64,000 nt of DNA from CAWHHZ01 sp963829355 (GTDB taxonomy: Bacteria > Acidobacteriota > Thermoanaerobaculia > Gp7-AA8 > JAHWKK01), in the NCBI GenBank assembly GCA_963829355.1, contig CAWHHZ010000001.1, forward strand, positions 1 through 64,000, given 5' to 3'. A program made the translations under genes and the position numbers. The notes under the pieces were generated by a model that had not been told where the DNA came from, searched no databases, and saw only the letters and a program-made list of their open reading frames with translations. Below are positions 49,830 to 59,197 of this stretch, in pieces (position 1 is the stretch's first letter; every line of letters starts with the position of its first letter).

Positions 49830-52564
49830 TGACAATCAAGGCTGGTTCCCGTCTCGGCCCGTACGAGATCGTCGAAGCACTCGGCGCGGGTGGTATGGGA
49901 GAGGTGTGGCGTGCGCGCGATACGCGGCTCGATCGTCAGGTAGCGATCAAGGTGCTCCCGGCCGAGCTCGAACGGAACGAGCAATTCCTCCAGCGATTCG
50001 AGCGCGAGGCGAAGACGATCTCGTCGCTCAACCATCCGCACATCTGTACGCTGCACGATATCGGAAGCGCGGAGCCGGAGGGGCAGGAGAGTGGAAACGA
50101 TCTGTCTCTCCCGCCGTCCGGTACCCGGCCCTCATCGATTCACTATCTCGTCATGGAGCTCATCGAGGGGGAAGCGCTGGCCGATCGTCTCAAAAGGGGA
50201 GCGCTGCCCGTCCACGAAGTCCTGAAGTATGGCCGCCAGGTCGCCTCCGCACTCGACGCGGCACACAAACGTGGTGTGATCCATCGAGACCTGAAGCCGG
50301 GCAACGTGATGCTGACAAAGTCCGGGGCGAAGCTCCTCGACTTCGGCCTCGCGAAGGCGGCCTCGGAAGGCAGCGGAGTCATCGAAGGACTCACCAGCCT
50401 GCCGACCGAAGCCAGACCGCTCACCCAGGAAGGAACCATCCTCGGGACCTTCCAGTACATGGCTCCCGAACAGCTCGAGGGACTCGAAGCCGATGCCCGG
50501 ACCGATATCTTCGCGCTCGGTGCTCTCCTCTACGAGATGGCGAGTGGTCATCGCGCGTTTCAGGGCGAATCACGCACCAGTCTGATTGCGGCGATCGTCT
50601 CGTCGCAGCCGGAGCCGATTTCCACGGTCGCGCCGATGAGTCCGCCAGCTCTCGACCACGTCATACGGCGATGCCTCGAGAAGGACCCTGATGATCGGTG
50701 GCAGTCGGCTCAGGACGTTGCGAGCGAACTGCAGTGGATCGGCGAGGCAGGCTCTCAGGCTGGCGTTGCCACTCCGGTCATGATGCGGCGCAAATCGCGG
50801 GAACGTCTTGCGTGGGGAATCGCTGCGGCGCTTCTGGCGGCGGTGATGGCTCTCGGATCTGCGTGGCTCTCCCGATCACCTCAACAGGAGAAAATGGTGG
50901 CGGCGGGCATTGCCCCTCCCCCTGGCACTTCGCTGATCCCCTTCGACTTCCTCGGACTCTCCCTCTCTCCTGACGGAACACAACTGGCGTTCGTCGCAAT
51001 CGAGAGTCGAGGCCAGCAGCAGATATGGATTCGCGAGCTCGGCTCCAGCCAGGCGAGACCAGTCAGCGGAACGGAAGGAGCGTCATATCCCTTCTGGTCA
51101 CCCGATGGACGTCACGTCGGATTCTTTGCCCAGGGGAAGCTCAAGCGCGTCGATCTTCGCGGCGGAGCACCTCAGGTCCTCGCCGACGCTCCTTCGGGAC
51201 GAGGAGCCGACTGGGGAGAGAACGACCAGATCGTCTACTCGCCGAACATCCGCACGTCGATCTACAGCATCGCTGCCTCCGGCGGAACACCGGTCGAGAT
51301 CACGAAGTATGACCCTGAGACCGAAACCACCCACCGCTGGCCCGTCCTGCTGCCAGATGGTGAACATTTCGTCTATGTATCGCGCCGCCGGGGAGAAGGT
51401 GGCACCGAGATGGGCCGGCTCATGCTCGCCTCACTGGATCGAGGAGAGGCGAGAGTTCTCATCGAAGACTCGACCAACTCGATCTACGTCCCCGGCTATC
51501 TTCTCCACGGAAAAGGGCAAAGCCTCTTCGCACAGCCGTTCGATCTCGATAAGCTCGAGACGATCGGCCGAGGAATCCCGATCGTCGACCGCGACGTGAG
51601 CCTCTGGGAACCCAAGAACCTCGCGATGTTCACCGCATCCGATGACGGGACCGTCATCTACCTTCCCAGCTCGACCCGAAAGTCGGTACTGGAGATGGTG
51701 GACAGGCAGGGCCGTCCTCTCGAATCGGTCAGCGATCCCGAGTATCAGAGCTCTGCGAGATTCTCCCCTGATGGCAAGAAGATCGCGGTGGTTCGCGCTG
51801 AGGCGCCGGGGGCACCCTTCGATCTATGGGTTCACGACCTTGATTTCCAGCGCTCCAGCCGCATCACTTTCGGCGGGGAAGCGGAGGCCACGCCGGTCTG
51901 GTCTCCCGATCAGAGCCGTATCGCGTTCGCCTGTTCACCCAAGGGGGTCTTCGATGTTTGCGTGAAAGATCTCGACCGGCCGGGAGATACCGAGGTCCTC
52001 ATCGAGACCCCCAACTGGACGACTCCCGGGGGATGGAGTCCGGACGGGGCGAGATTCTACTTCGACGATCAGGATCCCGAGTTCAACAATGACCTTTACG
52101 CCGCCGAGCTCACCGGAGATGAGGCACCGAAGCTGATCCTCAGGACGCCCTTCAACGAGGTCGAGCCCAGAATCTCACCCGACGGGAACTGGCTCGCGTA
52201 CATGTCCGAGGAGACTGGAATTCCGGAGGTGTTCCTTCGTGCCTCGAGTGGTGCCGCCGGCCAATGGCAAATCTCGAGAAACGGCGGATCCTTCCCCCGA
52301 TGGACACGCGACGGACGCGAGGTCTTCTACAGCTCGCCGGACGGAAACGTCATGGTCGCGAGAATCGACAGTCTCTCCCCCGTCCGTATCGCAGAGCCGC
52401 AGGTACTGTTTCCGCTTCCGGGAGAGCCTCACCGCGACGAGCCGATCTTCGAGGATGTCGCACCGGATGGCGAACGGATCCTGCTGAACGTTCCGACGAC
52501 GACCCGGTCCTCAGTCGGGTTCCAGATGATCCTGAACTGGCCTCGCCTCGTCCCGGTGGAGTGA
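49829..52564 (+). CDS. Serine/threonine protein kinase with C-terminal TolB/WD40-like propeller
   Basis: 911 aa from ATG 49829 (MTIKAGSRLGPYEIVEALGA). Kinase domain (about 8-290): GAGGMGEVWRARD, VAIKVL, HRDLKPGNV, DFGLAKAA, MAPEQLEG. One membrane span ERLAWGIAAALLAAVMALGS (about 325-345), then a propeller of five or six blades with SPDG motifs (LSPDGTQLAFVAIESRGQQQ, WSPDGRHVGFFAQGKLKRVD, FSPDGKKIAVVRAEAPGAPF, WSPDGARFYFDDQD). Such kinases signal from outside the membrane. The frame open to the left (49499) includes the promoter and is rejected. Typical of Acidobacteriota and Gemmatimonadota. Confidence 0.95.
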   Translation: MTIKAGSRLGPYEIVEALGAGGMGEVWRARDTRLDRQVAIKVLPAELERNEQFLQRFEREAKTISSLNHPHICTLHDIGSAEPEGQESGNDLSLPPSGTRPSSIHYLVMELIEGEALADRLKRGALPVHEVLKYGRQVASALDAAHKRGVIHRDLKPGNVMLTKSGAKLLDFGLAKAASEGSGVIEGLTSLPTEARPLTQEGTILGTFQYMAPEQLEGLEADARTDIFALGALLYEMASGHRAFQGESRTSLIAAIVSSQPEPISTVAPMSPPALDHVIRRCLEKDPDDRWQSAQDVASELQWIGEAGSQAGVATPVMMRRKSRERLAWGIAAALLAAVMALGSAWLSRSPQQEKMVAAGIAPPPGTSLIPFDFLGLSLSPDGTQLAFVAIESRGQQQIWIRELGSSQARPVSGTEGASYPFWSPDGRHVGFFAQGKLKRVDLRGGAPQVLADAPSGRGADWGENDQIVYSPNIRTSIYSIAASGGTPVEITKYDPETETTHRWPVLLPDGEHFVYVSRRRGEGGTEMGRLMLASLDRGEARVLIEDSTNSIYVPGYLLHGKGQSLFAQPFDLDKLETIGRGIPIVDRDVSLWEPKNLAMFTASDDGTVIYLPSSTRKSVLEMVDRQGRPLESVSDPEYQSSARFSPDGKKIAVVRAEAPGAPFDLWVHDLDFQRSSRITFGGEAEATPVWSPDQSRIAFACSPKGVFDVCVKDLDRPGDTEVLIETPNWTTPGGWSPDGARFYFDDQDPEFNNDLYAAELTGDEAPKLILRTPFNEVEPRISPDGNWLAYMSEETGIPEVFLRASSGAAGQWQISRNGGSFPRWTRDGREVFYSSPDGNVMVARIDSLSPVRIAEPQVLFPLPGEPHRDEPIFEDVAPDGERILLNVPTTTRSSVGFQMILNWPRLVPVE

Positions 52565-52859
52565 GTCAGTCGTCAAAGCGCCGCGAAGGCGGCGCGATAC
52601 AACCTAGCCCAGCGGCGTAAGCCCTGGGACACCGGACATGAGCACCCCCTCGAGCCCGCGAAGGCGGGCGACACAATTCGCTCGTCGATTCACGCGTGCA
52701 GCGCGTCGATTCACGCGTGCGTCTGTATCGCCCGCCTGCGCGGGCTTTGGGTTTGTTGGGGGATTCAATGTCCCAGGGCTGACGCCCTGGGCTAAGTTGT
52801 GTCGGCCCGCCTTCGCGGGCCTGTAAGGAGAGGCATCGTTTCTCTATTCTGACGACTGC
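52565..52859. repeat. Composite 'GCCCAGGG..' repeat block, inverted pair
   Basis: Left: GCCGCGAAGGCGGCG (52578), ACAACCTAGCCCAGCGGCG (52599), AAGCCCTGGGACAC. Right: TCCCAGGGCTGACGCCCTGG (52768) and GTTGTGTCGGCCCGCCTTCG CGGG (52797). Middle: GTCGATTCACGCGTGC twice (52683 and 52706). This is the 22790-22905 repeat in larger form. No gene is seen. Confidence 0.75.
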
Positions 52860-53933
52860 CTAAGCGCTCTCCTTCAGCTTCTCCGAGCGATCGTGCGTGG
52901 TCAAAGCGTCGATGATCTGGTCGATCTCGCCATCCATGACCGAGGGGAGGTTGTGCAGCGTGAGACCGATGCGGTGGTCAGTCATGCGGTCCTGGGGGAA
53001 GTTATAGGTCCTGATCTTCTCCGAGCGGTCGCCGCTTCCGATCAAGCCCTTGCGGGTCGCAGAGAGCTCGGCGACCCGCTTCGCTTCCTCCATGTCATAG
53101 AGGCGGGCTTTCAGGACCTTCATCGCCTTTGCGCGGTTCTTGATCTGCGATTTTTCGTCCTGACATGAGACGACCGTATTGGTCGGCAGATGGGTGATGC
53201 GTACGGCCGAGTAGGTCGTGTTGACCGACTGTCCGCCGGGACCCGATGAGCAGAACGTATCGATGCGCAGATCCTTCTCCTCGACATTGATATCGATATC
53301 CTCGGCTTCCGGCAGGACCGCGACGGTCACGGCAGAGGTATGGATACGACCCTGTGTTTCGGTTTGCGGAACTCGCTGAACGCGGTGAACACCCGACTCG
53401 TACTTCAGCTTGGAGTAGACCTTGTTCCCCTCGATCAGAAGCGTCGCGTCCTTGATTCCACCCACCGAGGAGTAGTTGGCGTCGGTCATGTCGACTTTCC
53501 AGCCCTGGCGCTCGGCGTAGCGGACGTAGAGACGCATCATCTCCTGTGCAAACAGCGATGCCTCGTCGCCGCCCGTCCCAGCTCGGATCTCCACGAAGAC
53601 GTTCTTCTCGTCATTCGGGTCCTTAGGCTGGAGCAGGACCTTGAGCTCCTCTTCGAGCTTCGGTTTCCGTTCCTCGAGCTCCTCGAGCTCCATCTCGGCA
53701 AGCTCGCGCATCTCAGCCTCACCACCACCGAGAGACTTGATCATCTCTCGCGTCTCGCGGAGCTGCTCGTCAACCTTCTTCCACTCACGAAAGACGCGGA
53801 CGATCTCCTCGATCTCGGAAACTTCTTTCATCGTGTCGCGAAAGCGCGCGACATCGGTCGCAACCTCGGGGGTCGCCATCTCGTACTGAAGCCGCTCGTA
53901 GCGCTTCTCTGTCTCGTTCAGCTTTTCGAACAT
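52860..53933 (-). CDS. prfA: Peptide chain release factor 1
   Basis: 357 aa. RF1 reads UAA and UAG and triggers peptide release. Domain order is normal: helical N-terminal part, GTGGDEASLFAQEMMRLYVR, HRVQRVPQTETQGRIHTS, and the catalytic GGQ in CSSGPGGQSVNTTYSAVRIT. Recognition loop and GTGGDEA position agree with prfA rather than prfB, and there is no programmed frameshift. The hemK/prmC gene often found downstream is not there; a GC-rich hairpin gap separates it from the DUF1385 gene. Confidence 0.97.
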   Translation of the reverse strand: MFEKLNETEKRYERLQYEMATPEVATDVARFRDTMKEVSEIEEIVRVFREWKKVDEQLRETREMIKSLGGGEAEMRELAEMELEELEERKPKLEEELKVLLQPKDPNDEKNVFVEIRAGTGGDEASLFAQEMMRLYVRYAERQGWKVDMTDANYSSVGGIKDATLLIEGNKVYSKLKYESGVHRVQRVPQTETQGRIHTSAVTVAVLPEAEDIDINVEEKDLRIDTFCSSGPGGQSVNTTYSAVRITHLPTNTVVSCQDEKSQIKNRAKAMKVLKARLYDMEEAKRVAELSATRKGLIGSGDRSEKIRTYNFPQDRMTDHRIGLTLHNLPSVMDGEIDQIIDALTTHDRSEKLKESA

Positions 53934-54160
53934 ACGGGTTCCTTATGGAGCTCTAACAACGGAAGTATGAATCCTCATCCGAGCCCGTGTGGGCCGCCCC
54001 GTGTGTGGGTCGCGTGTCCCGCGCGATGCGAGGCGGCGTCCCGCCGCCTGCTGTTCCGGTACGGAACGATCCGCATGCAAAACGTCCGTCTTGAGAATTG
54101 AACGGTTGCTCAACTCACCGGACGGGACGTCCGGCGAGATCGGGCCGGAGGCCCGACCCA
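53934..54160. other. Intergenic, GC-rich hairpins, no gene
   Basis: Short palindromes such as CCGGACGGGACGTCCGG and GAGGCGGCGTCCCGCCGCC are seen. Region holds the prfA promoter in principle, but no clear -35/-10 was found. No gene is called. Confidence 0.6.
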
Positions 54161-54162
54161 CA

Positions 54163-55203
54163 CTAGGCTACGGCTGGGGCGGGGGTGGCCGTCGGCTCGG
54201 GCTTGACGGCGTCGTACTCTAGTGCGATCTGGAGGGCCTTGATGGCGATCTCGACCTGAGAGTCGTCGGGCGGATTCGTCGTGATCCGCTGAAGCCACAG
54301 GCCGGGGGTGATCAACGCCCGGCAGATGGGGTTCTCGAGGTGCCTCGCCGAGAAGCGGATGATCTCGTACGCGATCCCCGCAATCAGCGGCATCAGAACC
54401 ACACGAGCTCCGAACTTGATCACGAACGGTGCCGTCTGCGGAATCGCGGAGAAGACGATGATCGACACTGCCATGACGAACAGAAGGAAGCTCGTACCGC
54501 AACGCGGATGGAGCGTCGATTTCTTCTGAGCATTCTCGACCGTCAGGCTCTCGTGTGCTTCGAAGGTGTAGACCGTCTTGTGCTCGGCGCCGTGATACTC
54601 GAACACCCGTCGAATGTCGCTCATGAATGAGATCGACCACACGTAGACGAAAAAGAAGACCGCACGGATGAGACCGTCCACCATGTTGTAGGTGAAGTTG
54701 TCCATTGACGGCGCCAGCGTAGATCGAATCAGGTTTGTCAGGGCGAGCGGCGCGAGAATGAACAGACCGACTCCCAGACCGAAGGCCATCGCCATCGATG
54801 TGAAAATCGCCCAGTTCGATAGCTCCGGCTCGCCATTCTCGTCCTCGGACGACGCAACTGCCGAGAAATTGAGAGCTTTGATCCCGAGGATCAGCGACTG
54901 GATCAGCACGACCGATCCACGAAGGATCGGCGTCTTGAGAAACGGGTACTTCTTTGCGAGTGGCTCGATCTTGTCCTGGCGGATCGCGATGCCTCCATCA
55001 GGCTGGCGGACGGCGACGCTGTAGCCGCTGTAGCCGCGCATCATCACGCCCTCGAGAACGGCCTGACCGCCGACGATCATGTCGACGTTGTTGTCGGGCT
55101 TCTCCTCGGTGGGCATGGCAGAGGTCAGGCCATTGGTCACCGAGCCGAAGGCGACCGCGAACAGGCGAGCCTGCTGCTTCCAGATCGAGCCGATCGTGCT
55201 CAT
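54163..55203 (-). CDS. DUF1385 (YqhQ-like) membrane protein
   Basis: 346 aa from ATG 55203, overlapping the rpmE stop by ATGA. Membrane family of unknown role, often near rpmE and prfA in many phyla. MIVGGQAVLEGVMMRGYSGY is the family's opening block; YHGAEHKTVYTFEAHESLTV (HGAEHK) and STLHPRCGTSFLLFVMAVSI (HPRCGT) are its conserved His/Cys motifs, candidate metal ligands. Five or six spans, e.g. SMAMAFGLGVGLFILAPLAL. The upstream frame extension (to 55290) runs through rpmE and is rejected. Confidence 0.92.
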   Translation of the reverse strand: MSTIGSIWKQQARLFAVAFGSVTNGLTSAMPTEEKPDNNVDMIVGGQAVLEGVMMRGYSGYSVAVRQPDGGIAIRQDKIEPLAKKYPFLKTPILRGSVVLIQSLILGIKALNFSAVASSEDENGEPELSNWAIFTSMAMAFGLGVGLFILAPLALTNLIRSTLAPSMDNFTYNMVDGLIRAVFFFVYVWSISFMSDIRRVFEYHGAEHKTVYTFEAHESLTVENAQKKSTLHPRCGTSFLLFVMAVSIIVFSAIPQTAPFVIKFGARVVLMPLIAGIAYEIIRFSARHLENPICRALITPGLWLQRITTNPPDDSQVEIAIKALQIALEYDAVKPEPTATPAPAVA

Positions 55204-55403
55204 GCCTTCTTTGCGTACCGGCGGTTGAACCGATCGACACGACCTGCCGTATCGACGAGCTTCTGCTTTCCGGTGAAGAAGGGGTGGCACTCCGAGCAGA
55301 TCTCGAGACGCAGCTCGTCTTTCGTCGAGCGGGTCTCAAACTCATTGCCGCATGCGCAGTGGACCTTGACGTCGTGGTATTCGGGATGAATTTCTGGCTT
55401 CAT
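55200..55403 (-). CDS. rpmE: 50S ribosomal protein bL31
   Basis: 67 aa. MKPEIHPEYHDVKVHCACGN and ICSECHPFFTGKQKLVDTAG show the zinc-binding (C+) type, with Cys16, Cys18, Cys37 and Cys40-type spacing. Followed by DUF1385 with ATGA overlap, then prfA: a common rpmE-yqhQ-prfA order. No C- paralogue is in the window. Confidence 0.96.
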   Translation of the reverse strand: MKPEIHPEYHDVKVHCACGNEFETRSTKDELRLEICSECHPFFTGKQKLVDTAGRVDRFNRRYAKKA

Positions 55404-55514
55404 AGTCTTTTCCTTTGAGCTGGTTGCTGGCCCGAAAAACCCTGGAAGGGGGGGTTTTATTCTGTACCAGTCGTCAGTCGTCAGTCGTCAGTCGTCAGCA
55501 CTCTGAACCTGCTC
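55404..55514. repeat. CAGTCGT tandem array
   Basis: At 55470-55499 lie four or more GTCAGTC units (CCAGTCGTCAGTCGTCAGTC GTCAGTCGTCAGC), a short 7-mer array before the V4R-like gene's stop. Otherwise no gene. Confidence 0.75.
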
Positions 55515-56072
55515 TCACTCCCACTTCAGCTCCCAGCGGCACTCCTTCTCACCTCGAGCCCGGCAACTGACGTGGCGGACATCGATGGAAGTGACCTTTG
55601 CGGCCGATCCGAGATGCTCGAGCCATCCCGACAGGCGCGCGCACCCGACTTCCTCCGCAGGAAAGTCCCGAAGATACGCGGTTGCGTTTCCCGGCCCGAT
55701 GTCGAAGGTGAGCTCGCCGGAGTTGTAGATGCGGCTGAAGATCGTCTGGGATTTCTTGAGAATCGTTTCCATCGAGACGACCATCACCAGGAACTTGTAG
55801 ACGGTCTTCATCCCGAGCTCCGCCCCGAAACGACCCGCCCGCCGCCCGAATGACTCGACATCCTCACCTTTGATCAGCGCCGCTTCGCGCGTATAGCGGT
55901 TCACCAGCGAGACCGGAACCTCCTGACTCGCCAGCAGTTTCCCTGTAAAGAGCTTCCGCTCTTCCGGGGAAAAGGTCTCCTTCAGCCTGACGACCTCATC
56001 CGGCTCGAGCTCCTGCTCGACGAACTGCGCGACGCCATTGACAGGTGTTGCCTTGATTTTCGCCTCTGTCAT
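55515..56072 (-). CDS. V4R/DUF2378-like protein
   Basis: 185 aa from ATG 56072 (MTEAKIKATPVNGVAQFVEQ). The first 70 residues are helical (LKETFSPEERKLFTGKLLAS). The last part has IYNSGELTFDIGPGNATAYL and SIDVRHVSCRARGEKECRWE, where CRARGEKEC matches the V4R (4-vinyl reductase) CxxxGxxxC zinc or ligand signature seen in heme-NO and small-molecule sensors. DUF2378 proteins of similar size occur in myxobacteria. Function unknown; it neighbours the PNPOx-GAF-HTH regulator. Confidence 0.65.
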   Translation of the reverse strand: MTEAKIKATPVNGVAQFVEQELEPDEVVRLKETFSPEERKLFTGKLLASQEVPVSLVNRYTREAALIKGEDVESFGRRAGRFGAELGMKTVYKFLVMVVSMETILKKSQTIFSRIYNSGELTFDIGPGNATAYLRDFPAEEVGCARLSGWLEHLGSAAKVTSIDVRHVSCRARGEKECRWELKWE

Positions 56073-56216
56073 GTCACTTCCCCCACTTTCTCTGCTTTTC
56101 AATTCCACCGCTGCCCATTCTGGCACTCTCAGCGGTCGGAGTGCAGGATGACTGTGCTGTGGTCGAACGGAGGCCGAAGCGAGCCGGACTGACCGGCACC
56201 TGCCGGAGGGAGGTTG

Positions 56217-57587
56217 TCAGCGTTCCTGGAGATCGACCTCGGCGTCGACGACGAGTGAGAACTTGCCGCGGCCCGTCGAAACAATGCGAACGTTGCCACA
56301 TTTCTCGTCCAGACGCTTCCGGAGCAGGATCAGCCGGCTCTCGAGATTGTCCTTGAGCGCCGGCAAACCGAGGGCCGGATCGAGCCGCAACTCCCGATTC
56401 GAGAAATCGGTACGGCCGGTGGACTTCCACTCCCGCAGAAGCTTCCACAATATCCTTCCAGGCACGTTCCGGATGAGATAGTCATCGTCGACGAACACGG
56501 AATCGTCACCTGGGTAGAACGCAAATTTCCTGTACGCACGGTCTCGGGTATGGAGTCTTTCTGAATCGCTGACGGCCACCCCATCGCCTTCGTCCCCCTC
56601 GTCCGACCGCAGCATCCGACAGATACCGAGCGCGATCTGATTTCCGACCAGCTCGAGATACGCCTCGTGCCACTCGCCAAAGGCATAGGCGTCGCTGCTC
56701 TCGGCGGTGAGCACGCCGACCAGCTCCTCTTCGACCCACAGAGGAATCACCAGGACGCACTGCACACCGGGCAGCCCGGGCAACGGGATTTCGTCTGCGA
56801 CAACCTGCCCCGCTGACACCATCGAACGCCTCGCCGCCCGACCGTAACGGAGGCCTTCTTCGAGTGCGGACACGCGCATCGCCGAGTGCTCCCGCGCCGC
56901 CGTCCCGATCAGACCCTCGCCCAGCCTCACCTCGGCGCCGATCCCACTCTCCCCATACCCGCGGCTCGCTATCGTGACGAGTCGATCGTGATCCTGGTGG
57001 AGCAGCAGCATCGTGTGACGGAACCCGAACCCCTCCTCGAGCGACTCGAGCACCGAGTCGATCAGGGTATCGAGGTCGGAGGCTCGGTTAATACGATTCG
57101 AGACCACCTGCAAGCCCCGGATCTCGTTCCGGTCGCCGCACAGGTCTTTCTCGGTCTCATCCGGGGTATAGATCTCGGCGAGGAAACCGTCGACTTTCAC
57201 AGCCTCCTCGACCTCGAAGATGTCTGCTCCGATCAGACGGAAGATCCCCGTCATGCCGGTATGCGAGGCGATCGCGTCGATACGCGCCGACATTTTCCGG
57301 AACAGCTCTCCTTCAGTCTCCGAGCGCAGGAAACGAAGTTTCAGTCTGTACGCCTGGAGATCGACCGGATCGTAGAGCTCGACGCACGCCAGCCTGGTTT
57401 CATCGAGATTCCGGCTCGTCTTGTTGAAGAACTGTCGTGAGATGGCGACGTGGTCATCGTCGATGTACTGGACGTGGCTGACGTAGGTCACATTGGGGAC
57501 CCCGTTGCCGTCAGCAGTCGCCAGCCCACACGGGATCACACCCTGGAGACAACGACCGATCTCTGAGAGGCGAATCGGAGTGTTCAT
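56217..57587 (-). CDS. PNPOx-like/GAF/winged-helix protein
   Basis: 456 aa from ATG 57587, ATGA overlap with the upstream PNPOx gene; the frame further upstream runs through that gene. Domains: pyridoxamine-5'-phosphate-oxidase-like split barrel (1-130: GVIPCGLATADGNGVPNVTY), GAF sensor (about 165-310: TLIDSVLESLEEGFGFRHTM, QCVLVIPLWVEEELVGVLTA), and a C-terminal winged-helix (about 345-456: RILWKLLREWKSTGRTDFSN, LKDNLESRLILLRKRLDE). This combines a flavin- or cofactor-type sensor with a possible DNA-binding end. It may sense redox or nitric oxide, an inference. Unusual architecture. Confidence 0.8.
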   Translation of the reverse strand: MNTPIRLSEIGRCLQGVIPCGLATADGNGVPNVTYVSHVQYIDDDHVAISRQFFNKTSRNLDETRLACVELYDPVDLQAYRLKLRFLRSETEGELFRKMSARIDAIASHTGMTGIFRLIGADIFEVEEAVKVDGFLAEIYTPDETEKDLCGDRNEIRGLQVVSNRINRASDLDTLIDSVLESLEEGFGFRHTMLLLHQDHDRLVTIASRGYGESGIGAEVRLGEGLIGTAAREHSAMRVSALEEGLRYGRAARRSMVSAGQVVADEIPLPGLPGVQCVLVIPLWVEEELVGVLTAESSDAYAFGEWHEAYLELVGNQIALGICRMLRSDEGDEGDGVAVSDSERLHTRDRAYRKFAFYPGDDSVFVDDDYLIRNVPGRILWKLLREWKSTGRTDFSNRELRLDPALGLPALKDNLESRLILLRKRLDEKCGNVRIVSTGRGKFSLVVDAEVDLQER

Positions 57588-58042
57588 GCGACCTCGGACC
57601 CCGCCCTCAGTCCCGGCGTCTGATCGTAGATCACTTCGACGCTCATCTCGATGGCGAATGCTGGCCAGCGGCTCACCCGCGCGGTGACCGTCTCGGGAAC
57701 GCCGATCATCGCGAGCCGCCCGGCGAGGCCCGCTAGACGCGCATTGATGAGATCCGCCTCCTCCTCCCGAGCGAGCCGGACCGCCTGACTCCATCCCTTG
57801 AATTGCACGGAGGCATGATCGAGAGGGTTTGAAACGACCACAGCAACCCGCCGGCTCGTCGCCACGTTCGCGATCGCCTGCTGGGCACTGTTGACCGACA
57901 GATAAAGAGTCAGCCGCGTCAGATCCTCGTTTCCGGTAAGGGCGAGACCACGGGAGCACGACGGCTCCCCGTCGGCACCGACCGTGCCGACGAGAATCGA
58001 GAGACCATCCTCAACGAACTGCCGAAGCTCTGCCGTGGTCAT
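57584..58042 (-). CDS. Pyridoxamine 5'-phosphate oxidase-like protein
   Basis: 152 aa. Single split-barrel flavin-binding fold of the PNPOx superfamily: MTTAELRQFVEDGLSILVGT, VGADGEPSCSRGLALTG, LTLYLSVNSAQQAIANVATS (R-x-x-x-VAVVVSNPLDHASVQF). Such small proteins bind FMN, F420 or heme. Divergent to the hemerythrin gene across 230 bp. Stop overlaps the next gene by ATGA. Function unproven. Confidence 0.82.
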   Translation of the reverse strand: MTTAELRQFVEDGLSILVGTVGADGEPSCSRGLALTGNEDLTRLTLYLSVNSAQQAIANVATSRRVAVVVSNPLDHASVQFKGWSQAVRLAREEEADLINARLAGLAGRLAMIGVPETVTARVSRWPAFAIEMSVEVIYDQTPGLRAGSEVA

Positions 58043-58065
58043 TGAAAGAAAATCATAACTCGGAC

Positions 58066-58082
58066 CTTAAGAACTTCTTAAG
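58066..58082. promoter_or_regulatory. CTTAAG-N5-CTTAAG motif in divergent promoter
   Basis: Two self-complementary CTTAAG boxes separated by AACTT lie 24 bases upstream of the PNPOx start codon (58042, minus) and about 190 bases before the hemerythrin start. Similar CTTAAAA and TCTTAGG words follow at 58119 and 58192. Candidate regulator site only. Confidence 0.3.
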
Positions 58083-58273
58083 ATTTCTTTACGATTCCAT
58101 CCCTTCCGCGGTCCCCTTAAAAACGGGCGTGGTTCGATTCAGTCACGGAGCAGTTACCGCCTCCGCCAATCTTCAGATCAGGCTAGGAAAATCTTAGGTA
58201 TCTTCCGAGTTTACCGACCGTACATTGCTATTCGAACAGCAACCGCGGCTCGACCGCAATTCGGAGGAAAGCA

Positions 58274-58948
58274 ATGGAACAACGCAACAGTCTTTACCGC
58301 GACATTCACAAGGGTATCCGGCGTCTGATGTTCGATCTCGTCAACCGGGCCGGACGGACCGACTTCAATGACGCCGTGGCCGTGTCGATGCTGAGGGCGG
58401 AGACCAGGAGCTGCTTCGAGCTTCTGTCGGCCCACGCGCATCACGAGAACGTCTTCATGGCACCGGTCGTCACGGCCCACGCTCCGCACCTCTCAAACCT
58501 GGTCGCGCCGGCCCACGATGAACATGAAATGGAGATCGAGGCGCTCACGCTGATGCTCGAGCGACTCGATTCGAGCCATTCGGGCGCGGCGGCCGCCGGC
58601 CACGATCTCGTCGTCCGGCTCTCCCGGTTCTTCGGGGATCTGTTCGTCCACATGGCCGACGAGGAAGAGCAGATCATGCCGGCGCTCTGGAAGGCGATGA
58701 CTGATGAAGAGATCGCTGCTGTCGAACATCAGATTGTCGCATCGATCGCTCCCGACAAGCTCGCGCGCTTCCTGAGCTGGATGCTTCCGGCGATGAACCA
58801 TCCGGAGCGCGTGGAGATGCTCGGAGCGATGCAGCAGACCGCTCCACCGGAAGTCTTTGCGTTCGTGCTCGATCTCTCGCGCTCGGTACTCACAGTAAAT
58901 GAGATGGAAGCCCTCGAGCGTTCCCTTTCGATCGGCACCGCCGCCTGA
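58274..58948 (+). CDS. Hemerythrin-domain protein
   Basis: 224 aa. Hemerythrin-like four-helix bundle with a diiron site for O2 or NO: HKGIRRLMFDLV, LSAHAHHENVFMAPVV (H-HxxE), PAHDEHEMEIEALTLM (HDxxH), and GDLFVHMADEEEQIMPALWK (HxxxEE). All expected His/Glu ligands are visible. A C-terminal 60-residue extension after the domain (SWMLPAMNHPERVEMLGAMQ). Reads away from the PNPOx-GAF-HTH unit; the two may share a regulator. Confidence 0.92.
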   Translation: MEQRNSLYRDIHKGIRRLMFDLVNRAGRTDFNDAVAVSMLRAETRSCFELLSAHAHHENVFMAPVVTAHAPHLSNLVAPAHDEHEMEIEALTLMLERLDSSHSGAAAAGHDLVVRLSRFFGDLFVHMADEEEQIMPALWKAMTDEEIAAVEHQIVASIAPDKLARFLSWMLPAMNHPERVEMLGAMQQTAPPEVFAFVLDLSRSVLTVNEMEALERSLSIGTAA

Positions 58949-59197
58949 TCAGCATTGAACAGGCGGCGGTTCCTCAAACTGGAGCTATCATCTCAGCAGT
59001 CCAATTCAATCCAATCACTGAAGCAGGAACTGAGAGGGAGGGGGCAGGGTACTGGAGCCCCGACCTCAAAGGCCGCAAGGCGGGCGACAGCCTGTTGCCC
59101 CCGGCTTCACCCGGGGGGAACCTCGAGCACGACAACGAAAGCCCGCGAAGCGGGCGGCAGAAGAACCGGAAACCACACCATAGAGAGAGACACGACC
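58949..59197. repeat. Intergenic with GCCCGCGAAGCGGGC-type hairpins
   Basis: At 59066-59160 GGCCGCAAGGCGGGCGACAG and GAAAGCCCGCGAAGCGGGCG are local hairpins related to the GCCCGCGAAGGCGGGC repeats at 22798 and 52660. No gene. It is the leader of the cytochrome gene, with GAGAGAGAC before ATG 59198. Confidence 0.6.
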
